Source: Didymella arachidicola
Lineage: Eukaryota > Ascomycota > Dothideomycetes > Pleosporales > Didymellaceae
Direction: 5' to 3'
Length of the DNA: 64,000 nucleotides
Assembly (NCBI GenBank): GCA_016630955.3
Contig: CM049991.1
Span: 1,240,001 to 1,304,000, forward strand
Shown here: positions 55,568 to 64,000 of the stretch, in pieces
Numbering within the stretch: position 1 is the stretch's first letter
How the letters are laid out: the number at the start of each line of letters is the position of its first letter
Position numbers and translations under genes: made by a program
The notes under the pieces: model-generated
Databases searched by the model: none
What the model was told of the DNA's origin: nothing
Seen by the model: only the letters and a program-made list of their open reading frames with translations

Positions 55568-57220
55568 ATGGCTGAGAAGAAGAGCCATGTCGAGAAGAGA
55601 CACAGGGAATCTGAAGCTCGGAAGGCACAGACAGATATACAGCCTGATATGGTAGACAAAGTTGACAGGATTGGCTCAACCTCAAAACCAGACAATGGGG
55701 AGGGCGAGATTAAACGCTCCAGGACTCTAGATGAAGTGATGAGCGATTGGTCGGGGACAGGAAGAGGCTCGCACATCGACTTCGGCATCGACGAAACCAT
55801 TCCTCTGAATGCAGGTAATCTAGCTCCAGCGATCAACCCAACTCAGCACTGACGCAAGACTCATAGTTCAATCTCTCGGAAGAGGTACCATGGGTGACGT
55901 CTTCGAGATCATTGTTGGAGGCCATCGAGTCGCCTGGAAACGAGTTTTTGCGAAACGGAAATTTATCGTGGATCAAATGAAGGAAATCGACGTCCTGAAA
56001 AGACTCAGTCATACTCACGTCATACGCTTGATGGGAACCTATACTCACAAGATGCAATTGGGCCTACTACTCAGCCCAGTCGACCTTCACACCTTTTTCG
56101 ATGATGTGGAGTCGTACTGGACCAACGACGCAGACAACCAGCAAAAGGCCCGGCTAATCGCACTCGAATATCCCTTGGACTACAATAGTCCTTACAAGGC
56201 TGGACCGGTGTATACACAGATTGGATGCCTGATTTCGGCCATTGAGTATCTGCATTCGCCGAAGGTCCGGCACAAAGATCTCAAGCCTTCAAACGTGCTC
56301 TTGACCCCAAGGCGTCTCTACATTAGTGACTTTGGCAGTGCAACAGGTTTTTCACAACTCTTACAAAATGCTACAGATAGCGTGAAAGGCACATTCCGTT
56401 ACTTCGCACCCGAGGTATGTATGTATGTGCTCCGATGGGCGAGTACTGCTAATCAGCTTCGAACACAGGTTGCAGAGTTCGAGCCAAGTGGCCGCGCTGC
56501 TGACATATTCTCTTTGGGTTGTGTCTTACTCGAGATTCTCATAATTCATCAGGAGGGATCACTAGAGAGACTAAGGTGGAAGAAAAACCCTGCCTTCTAC
56601 GCGCATCTCGATGAAGCAGATGTATGGTTATCAATACCAGACACCTCGTCCGTCAGGAGGGATTTCATCTTGAGAGAGACACGAAACATGTTGTCCAGGG
56701 ATCCCCGGCATCGTCCTAGCGCGCAGGAAATACTGACCCGCGCCAGTCTTGGTGACCAGATGATGCAGCACGCAAGTATTTCGCTCTTCGGAGATTGTTG
56801 CCGGATAGAGTACATCACCAAGGTGGACCACATCGAAGAGATGAGTTCAATCGAAACCGAATTAGAAAATACTAAAGAACGTTTGGTCCTCGCCAACAAA
56901 CAAGTAACGCGATTCCGAGTGGACGTACTGGCTTTGACAAGTCTCCGCGACCAACTGCAGTCAAGAAATCACACAGCAGAAGTAATTCGCCCTGCTGTTG
57001 AAGACCATAACCATACTAATTCAAAGAAGGCACAGCATAAGGCAGCTCTCGAGGCCATCAAAGGTCTAAAACAACAAAGTTCTGCGCAGAAAATCGAGCT
57101 TTCCGAGTCTCGCAAAGAGACCGGGTCCGTCAAGGTACGTAAAGCGTTTAATCAAGTGAATTCTGAGTCGGACTTACTCTGAACTTCTTGCAGAAGCGCC
57201 TTAGAGACCTGGAGCTTTGA
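55568..57220 (+). CDS. Ser/Thr protein kinase with C-terminal coiled coil (ends at an in-frame TGA)
   Basis: Exons 55568-55814, 55867-56414, 56469-57134 and 57194-57220 give 495 aa. Splicing of intron 1 (52 bp) builds the Gly-rich loop VQSLGRGTMGDVFEI. Next come VAWKRV (ATP-binding Lys), HKDLKPSNVLL (catalytic loop; Lys replaces Arg of HRD), DFGSATGF and GTFRYFAPE. Intron 2 (56415-56468, 54 bp) is a multiple of three with no stop; removing it gives APEVAEFEPSGRAADIFSLGCVLLEI. After the kinase domain a long coiled coil follows (about 380-490). The N-terminal 82 residues are charged and disordered. The TGA at 57218-57220 follows KKRLRDLEL, and the same frame continues open for 93 codons (separate entry). 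Confidence 0.85.
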
Positions 57221-57502
57221 TATGAAGCACTTGAACGTAACACAGGACGGGACAACTCTGCAGCGACCACGGAAGGTACCAGTCTCTTCCAAAGCTCGGG
57301 AAACAGCTCCATAGATATACCGTTGTCTGCGCCTCCGAAGACCCACGCGCAGAAAAAAATAGACTTTGTAGCGCAATTTCAGGAAAAGTTGCGTGTACAA
57401 CAAGATAAGCGTAAAGAGAAGGCACGACAGCGTAATGAAGATGAAACACAGAGAGGACGAGAATTGATTGATCTTCTATTACGTCAACCTGACTACTCAT
57501 AA
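57221..57502 (+). pseudogene. in-frame continuation of the kinase gene past TGA
   Basis: From 57221 the kinase frame is open for 93 codons to TAA 57500-57502. It reads YEALERNTGRDNS, then IDFVAQFQEKLRVQQDKRKEKARQRNE and a leucine-rich end (ELIDLLLRQPDYS). This carries on the coiled-coil character before the stop, so the ancestral protein very likely included it. CGA to TGA by one C-to-T change is the simplest cause. The bases after the stop (TATGAA) do not match a readthrough context. Confidence 0.6.
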
Positions 57503-57840
57503 TAAAACTAGCCTCTATAGGGCATATGTAACGGGCCATGCAAGATAAAATCTTATAGGTAGAAGAAGTAGGCATGCAGTAGATCCTACCCTAGTCTAGG
57601 GTCTCCTACGTGTTCTAATCCCCTATAAAGAAACGTACTCCTAGCCTATATCTTCCTTCTGCGCTATAATCTTCTAGTTTTTACAGCATATCTGCCTTAT
57701 AACTCTACGTGTAAAACATCCTTGGGGGAAATTACGTAGGGCTTAAACAAGAAGGGCTAGAGCTTAGTTCCTTCTAAGATTTATCCTGCTAAGGCAGGAT
57801 TTGTAGGTCTAACACACATAAAGTTTGCCTTGGTAACTGC
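57503..57840. other. AT-rich tract with RIP-like look
   Basis: The base make-up changes sharply after the kinase tail. The tract is full of TATA, CTAG, TTAG and TAGG words and has few CA pairs outside a few spots. This is what repeat-induced point mutation leaves in a former repeat. No ORF and no recognisable element remain. Confidence 0.4.
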
Positions 57841-59707
57841 TAGATTCAAAGTAACAGAGCTTCTGCTGTCAGGCAGGCTCAGCCAGGTGTTTGACCACTA
57901 CACCAAGCCACCAGAGAGGACGAGGAGCTTGACCGCATGATCACTGAAATGGAGGTCGAAGACGCCAGACGTGAGGAGGAACACGAATCAATATATGCAG
58001 AAGAGAAGAGAGGCTAAAAGACTGCAGAAGATGCACACATCAAGCGGAGGATCGAGACATAAGACAAGGTATTTCCGAAGCAATACTTGAGCAAGAGTAG
58101 CGGATGATACATGAGAACTGCTCTCATAGCAATAGGTCAGGTTCGCGAATGAAGCGAAGGAGAGCTTCACGGGTGCCCGGAACCTATGTTTGTCCGATTG
58201 CCTACTTATGCGATAGTCTCTATGTCTCAATCTTCTGTACACTGTCATCACTCGGACCTCCGTTTCTTTATCTTACGAGGCATAACGGGGCCAAATGTTG
58301 GGTCTTTATGGCGCTAGCACAAGACTGAGCGGAGCATCAAGTTATATAAGTATCCTGATCTCCATTAGCTTTAACCTATATATAACATGCCGCAGTGTTG
58401 AGCCTAAATTGAAGTCGTAAGAACCTCTGTTTGCTTAATCCAACTCTAGTCGAGATGGCAAGCTCTGGACGCCTTCTTCGCGAGTTAGCACTACTCCGCT
58501 GAGAACCGCAACATCGATTATCGTCTGATACTTGCAGAGACTATCATCGAAGAGGAGCTGACTTCCCACTCGCCGCGACGGCAGACATTGCTAGATATGC
58601 TTCCGGTTTGCCATGTAGACCCATCGCGCATGCAAATGGTTCATGCACCTTTACACACATCTATCTTCCGAGTACTAGCTATGATTTCATCGAGTATTGG
58701 TCGTGAGTCGTTACGGTCAAGTCTGCCCTGGACAGGAAAGGACATTCGTCAGTCGAGTACGGGAGCTATATCTCCACGGAGCACACCCAATGCATTTCCA
58801 CTTGAATCAAAAGAATCTGAAGCGCATGGCATATTATCTGCACTGTACGCACTGCAATATCCAGCGTGAAGGCAGAATTTGTGGATCAGTGGAGCACTGA
58901 CGGTCGTATCCGCGATACTTCCGAATCCTGATCAGAAGGTCGCGTATGAAGACCTCGGGAGTCTTTGAGAAGACGCCCGCGGTAATGAGGCGTTGGTAAC
59001 ATGGAAGTTGTGTCTAATCAAGAAGAATGGAATCCAGCAAGATGACTTTGGGGGTGAGGTCAGAGACTTGAGAAAAGACTTGGTTGCGCCAGGAGCAAGG
59101 ATATGCAGTCTCAAGCGCCAAGACAGGATGGTAGCTGCAGATTACTGACGAGGAAATCCGGATGCGAATAGAATCAAAATGCACAGGAAGACGTCTTTCA
59201 AGATGTTTTCACAAAGACTCGCCAGAGAGATAGTCGCAGGTTCAACTAGCTCGATGTCTGCGCAATTCTAGGCAAGTAAACAACAGTGCTAATTCTGACA
59301 AGATAGGAAGCGAGAGCACCCAAACTTCGGTGTGGAGACACCAAGGTAGCACAAGATGACTTGCACAGTGAGGTTGACGAGTGTAAAGGCCTCCAGATCA
59401 TTCTTTCTTGTAGAAGGCACGGAGGTGAATTGCGGGCGATATTGTAAAAATGGATCGTAGCCTTCTGGCTGTTCATTAAGTTATGTACAAAGTATCGCAA
59501 ATTGCATGTGGTATCTCATCATCCGTATAAACGTAACCCTCTTCGCCAAATCGTCATGCGTATCCAGTGCATGCACTTAATCATGTCCAATCTGCCATAG
59601 AGTATTATATCGAAGCCAGTCAGGTCTAATGAAATTCATATCTTATACACTTCGTTGCCAAGAAGTAGATATTCTACCTTCCGTCAAATAGTGGATTTGG
59701 CGATGCT
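57841..59707. other. 1.9 kb without a supported gene; possible coding relic
   Basis: Two stretches look faintly like protein: an acidic EEELDRMITEMEVEDARREEEHE-like frame near 57930-58015, and a frame from about 58467 to 58869 (ENRNIDYRLILAETIIEEELTSHSP...), both with stops nearby. I recognise neither. They may belong to a decayed gene on the plus strand. Confidence 0.3.
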
Positions 59708-60367
59708 CTAGACGTAGCTGCGACGGCTGTGGCTGTGGCGCGAGTGCGAGGTGCGCGGGCTGCGCGAGTGGTGGCCGTGACGGGAGCGGTGGACTTCGCG
59801 CTTGACGATGACGCGGTCGCGGCTATCGCGGTGATGATGGGCGACAAGAAGAGCGAGAAGACAGGTGATGAAGAAGAAGATGCAGTTCCTGAGTGATTGT
59901 CAGCGTGGTACTGTTTGTGCTCTGATCAGAACTTACATGATGCCGAACGCAAACGACGCCTTGAGCATAGCGCATTGCTTGTCAATGTTCAGGCTGTAGC
60001 TGCTACCAGAGACGTTGAACAGCCCCAGATCAGCGCTATACGAGCCGTTCGCCGACCAGTTGGAGCAGTCCGCATCGGTGATGCCACGCAGGCAGTAGAC
60101 GCCACCAATGAATGCGCCAACGAAGAGAAGGTCGATAAAGGCGACGAATTTGGCTGAGTGCCGTGCGCGCGAGTACAGGAACAGTGTCCCCATCGCCCAT
60201 GCTGCTCCGAGCACTGAGACTATGAAGAGCACAAGGATCGACCGCGGCGTGAGCAGATTGCGGTCATCGTACCACGAGACGAACCAGGCGAGCATGCCCA
60301 GCGTGGGAATGAGGGTGACGATCTGGAAGATGCGCCAGAAGACGAACGAGAGCCCGGAAATCGACAT
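59708..60367 (-). CDS. four-TM MARVEL-type membrane protein
   Basis: Exons 59937-60367 and 59708-59888 on the minus strand (48-bp intron 59889-59936, GTAAGT donor, GCTGAC branch site, ACTCAG acceptor) give 203 aa. Four hydrophobic helices are seen: FVFWRIFQIVTLIPTLGMLAWFV, SILVLFIVSVLGAAWAMGTLFL, FVAFIDLLFVGAFIGGVYCL and, across the splice, FAFGIMNCIFFFITCLLALLV. A Cys-bearing loop (DADCSNW...DKQC) lies between helices 3 and 4. The order and the loop fit fungal MARVEL-domain proteins of membrane sites. The C-terminus is a striking His/Ser/Arg-rich tail (HRSRHGHHSRSPRTSHSR). Without the splice the ORF ends early at FGIM. Confidence 0.88.
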
Positions 60368-61970
60368 CTTGGCTGCGTCGCTTTGCGGTGCTGGTCGAAG
60401 TCGGCTGTGGCGAACAATGTCGTTGTTCTACTCTTTGTTTGTGGTTTGCGGGTAGTCTGTAGTGCTGGGACGGCCAAGAGCAGCTGCGATGCTCCAAGAG
60501 GAAGTGCGATGCTCCAAGAGGAAGTGCGATGCTTCAAGAGAAGGTGACGATGGCTGCGCGCAGAAAGAACGTGGGACAGCGCAAGTTTTTGACTTAGGCA
60601 GGGACTAGGATGCAGCTTGTTTAAAGCTTGCAGTCGCCAGTACAACGCAGCAGTGCAGGGACGACTCGTAATGGGAAGCAGAATGACGTGTGAGTCGGCT
60701 GCCGGCATACATAAGGTCGAAACGCGGGGGCTGGGCTGAGAGGTTGGTGACACCCAACCTCCAACTTTTGCGCCTGTTTTGCATCATCAGTGTACGAATC
60801 ATCGACATGGGCCAAGGAAGGTTACTTGAAGTCGCCGCGACATTGGACAACAGTTTTGCCGTTAATTTCTTTGCAGTTTCCGTGCTCATGGATGCCTCTA
60901 TCCCGTCATCCTAGTTGTGAAAGCTGCCTTGGTCGAACCGGGCCTTCCAGAAACCTTCAACTTACCCACATCCTAGTTTTCATCTCGCGACCCAACTCTG
61001 CACAATGCGCGCAGTCAGTCTGATGTTAAAGCTAGGATGGAGCTCCGCGCGAAAGGATCCCTATCTTCCAGCACTGACCAGCGATGTTGTCTAGCCTTGA
61101 GCAGAACGTGCCTCCTGCCCTTGCGAAGGAGACTGTAAAGCGCAGCTCCTAAGACCTGCAGATGCAGTGCGTGCGGCGCAGGCGAGCAGCACCGCCGGTA
61201 CTTCCGTCAATGAAGCGGCCTCCTCATCCCGCCTGCAGGATGATGGGATTGCTGACGCCCAGAACCACACGATCCCGCCATCCCTTATCACGCTTGGACA
61301 TCCCGGCGTGCTCTCTGGAGCGGCTTGCTTCTCCAGATCTCCGACCTTGCATCGCGACTTCGTGTCGCACTGCATGGATTTCACCGAATAGCGTGATCTC
61401 CATGTGGAGGCAGATCTGCCACTCGCCTCGTCGATGAAATAGAAGACAGGGTAAATGCGGTGGGACGAGCATGGTTCCTTATCAGCAACACCGCTCACAC
61501 GGTCCACCATGGCCCGTTTAGGACGGTTTGATCTCCACAACCTGACGGGCGGGACGTCCGGACAAGGGTCCTCGAGAACGAGAACCTATATGGGCTCGAG
61601 GTTTTACTACCGCGAAGTATAGGGCGCTCTGTCTTTCCCCGCCCCTTGGGTTCGTTTTCTGCATGTACATACATTCTTTCTTTCATTTCTACACCATTCT
61701 TTTCAGACATAACACTACTGCGGAAGTCCAACCGTTCGCTCGCTTGATCCGGACTTGCAGAAGCTGGGCCATCGTTCAGCATTGAAGATTACAACAACGT
61801 CCCGCACCTTGGCGCCTATCTCCCGCACTAGGCCGTACACCGTTGTTCATTGATGCAGTGACCGATCGAATTGGTCAAAGAGTCCACTACCCTGATCGTC
61901 AAGATCAGCTTATTGCATACTCTGCCCGTTCGCTCGCCAAGTGCAAAGGCATTGGCTGGCCTTGGTGAAG
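60368..61970. other. intergenic, 1.6 kb, between divergent genes
   Basis: Shared upstream region of the MARVEL-type gene (minus) and the large conserved gene (plus). No ORF with recognisable content. It holds the 20-bp tandem repeat at 60488-60546. Confidence 0.5.
60488..60546. repeat. 20-bp tandem repeat, about three units
   Basis: The unit is GCGATGCTCCAAGAGGAAGT; two units are exact and the third is diverged (GCGATGCTTCAAGAGAAGG). It lies about 120-180 bp upstream of the MARVEL-type gene start, so it could be part of that promoter. Confidence 0.8.
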
Positions 61971-64000
61971 ATGTCAGCACGAGGAGCTCGAAGTCGTAAG
62001 GTGCAGCAAATAGATATTGAGAAGAAAGAGAAGAGGGCAGCGGTACAAGGCAAAGCCCCAGAGGTCCATGATGCTTTCGCTGACTGGCGAGTAACACCTA
62101 CCAGCAATGGATCTCGCAATGCTGGTCTGTCCCGGTCTACCAGCAACTTGAGTCGTGGCACTTCACATAGTAGTGGTACGAATGGCAGCGGCAATCGACC
62201 ACGCATGAACACAATCTACTCCGAAACATCGAATCACGGGAGACCGTCCAAGAGTTCCACGAGCGGCGGAGCCTCGATCTCTGATCATTCAGCCAAAGGC
62301 AGAGAAACGACGAAGTTTCAGGCGAATGGAAAGGAGACGAAGGCCCCAAGAGGTCGAGGCGGAGGCGTTCCCATCAAGTCCACGGCTGCGCCGACACCTG
62401 CGCCTCCACATTTCCGAACTGAATCACCTGCCCCACGCCTCCTGAGCCACAGGAAAACATGGCTTGACTTCAAGATATGGGATGGTAGCAAAGAAGAGAT
62501 GCGACCATACGGTGGCTTTCCGTTCGTACGTCAAGATGGCACCTGTCTTAATGATGATCTGACGACTTGCAGGATGAGGATATGCAAAACGGCAGTGTGT
62601 TGATCTACTTCAAGGAGGAGCAGCTAGACGGAGACCATCCCATGCCTTCGATACGCGCCGAGCTTGATGTTCTCCAAAGCTCCGGGTCAAGTTGGCTCAC
62701 CAATGCCCTGATGATGGGGCGTCTCGATGAAGACGAAGATGACTGGGCTTTGACTGCTGCAGATGAGTTCATGGCACCACCACGGCAACATGCGCAAGAT
62801 GGAAGGATGCTTGGCCCAACAACACTTGGGGGTATGCCGCCGCCACCCTTGGACATAGACCATGTTTCTTTACGAGCGCCATCCAGGAGCGCCACTCGCA
62901 CGCCGCAAATGTACGGGAACAGCAGCCGCTCGCCATCGTCTGCGCTTCTGCGATATGACAGTCAGCGCCACCCGACTCACGAAATCTGGTTTACTGCGCC
63001 TGGAGAGCTTCGGACCGTGCAGTCGCAGCGACTGCACCATGTCGCCATTCGAAACTTCTTCGCAATGCTACATGGCAAGCCGATAGTGGGGGCAGACGTA
63101 TTTGACATGCTCAGCACATTGCAGACGCAGATCCAAGTCATGTATGATCTGGACAACGATGTAAGGTCCACATCGCCCGCAGAGCGCAGCACACGAATGA
63201 TCATCAACTATCTCGGACAGTATGGTATCGACAGTGTCCGCAACGATACAAGACATGCATTGGCGCTCTTGGCCTGGGCTGAGCAGGACACCGTGCGATG
63301 GAGACAGGGCTATCTAGAGTGTTTCACGCATCTTGCAGGTGCAATTACACCACAGATTGAGGACACTGCTGAGTTCAAACGACTTTCGATCGTCACAAGG
63401 CGCAATCTTGGCATCGCTGCGAAGACTTTGCAGCTTCGAGTGATGGAGGCTGAGGAGAAACTAGCGAGTTTCGATTTTGCTGAATTGTGGAAAGACAGCC
63501 CGAAACTGATCAACGGACCTGTTCAGCAGAGCTACCAGGCTTTCCGACAGTTCCTCATCAACCATTACGGGAGGATATATGGGACGTGGCCTCCGTCTTC
63601 GCAAGGCACGTGGCTCAACCGCAAGACTGTTCTCGCGATGCAGAACGACTTTGGGTCTCTTTACGATTACCTTGTCAACCGCGATGTATACTGGAACCCT
63701 AGAGAGGAGCGCGCAAGCAGGAAGTGGGAGATGCAGCACCGCAAGACTGATGAGTTTGAGGCAGATTTACCGGAGCTAGGAATCACAGACATGCTGGTGA
63801 CGTTCGACGCGAAAGCTGGCTACGCGCATATACCGCATCCATACCCGCTGCTGCCACGAGAAGTCTCAAAGACACCGAAAGACAAGGAGAAGAAGAGCTT
63901 CTTCTCGTCGTTGAAGAAGGAAAAGACGAGGGACGCCACAAAGGACGCCAAGGCGCATCTGCAGCTCTCGATTGTATTCAGTGACGCAACGAACATCGAG
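61971..64000 (+). CDS. large conserved fungal protein of unknown function, partial at the window end
   Basis: Exons 61971-62525 and 62573 onward (47-bp intron, GTACGT donor, CTGACG branch site, TTGCAG acceptor, phase 0). The frame is open to the last base, giving 661 residues so far. The N-terminus MSARGARSRKVQQIDIEKKEKR is basic, then Ser-rich and disordered to about 160. A WLDFKIWDGSKEEMRPYGGFPF segment spans the splice. A helical domain at about 320-520 includes HHVAIRNFFAMLHGKPIVGADVFDML, MIINYLGQYGIDSVRNDTRHALALLAWAEQDTVRW and the WNPREERASRKWEM region. A Lys-rich KDKEKKSFFSSLKKEK stretch sits near the window end. I read this as a family widespread in filamentous ascomycetes without known function. 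No catalytic motif is seen. The GTG ten codons upstream is not used as start. Confidence 0.85.

Noticed and set aside
60220..60753. 177-aa minus-strand ORF
   Set aside because: Shifted frame over the MARVEL gene and its promoter; Ser/Pro/Arg-rich shadow.
1..64000. CRISPR array, prokaryotic operon or viral genome
   Set aside because: No spaced repeat array; introns and gene families are fungal throughout.

Overview
The window is nuclear DNA of a filamentous ascomycete (Pezizomycotina), most likely a Dothideomycete. Evidence for this is the many short GT-AG introns of 46-143 bp (one of 321 bp), fungal-only families (Zn2Cys6 factor, DUF2828, DUF1746, Rcf1), Thr/Ser-rich secreted proteins, a Fot1/pogo-type transposon and a RNase H-bearing LINE. 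The class-level placement is inference; nothing here fixes a species.

Layout. 1-7.9 kb is a nest of transposons. A 5'-truncated LINE copy (1 to about 728) lies next to a full-length LINE (739-6772, minus strand) with intact ORF1 and ORF2, a (TTGG)6 tail and a 13-bp target-site duplication. The LINE sits in the 3' part of a decayed pogo transposase (6773-7904). 8.9-11.6 kb holds a secreted Thr-rich protein gene and a short-chain dehydrogenase. 11.6-19.8 kb has no gene I can support. 19.8-26 kb carries two transcription-factor genes: a C2H2 zinc-finger gene whose frame stays open for 141 codons past a TGA, and a polyQ Zn2Cys6 factor with an N-terminal WRKY/GCM1-like zinc domain. 26.9-35.6 kb holds a family of F-box-like genes, one short and intact and the rest broken, around a divergent DUF2828/CSN1 pair. 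35.6-42.4 kb and 43.9-50.5 kb are gene-free except for MITEs (one 254-bp family present twice, one 158-bp element); a bZIP gene stands between them. 50.5-57.5 kb holds a divergent DUF1746/RCF1 pair, a secreted protein gene and a protein kinase with a second in-frame TGA. 57.5-64 kb ends with a RIP-like AT-rich tract, a four-TM MARVEL-type gene and the start of a large conserved fungal protein that runs off the window.

Housekeeping genes (CSN1 for cullin deneddylation, RCF1 for respiratory supercomplexes, DUF1746/Dsc4-like for Golgi ubiquitin ligase) form small islands separated by gene-poor, transposon-marked DNA. No biosynthetic cluster, RNA gene or CRISPR array was seen. Three separate genes (C2H2, DUF2828, kinase) are interrupted by exactly one in-frame stop, with coding-like sequence continuing in the same frame. 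Only the C2H2 stop is followed by a known readthrough-promoting hexamer (CARYYA type). That is the most interesting signal in the window.
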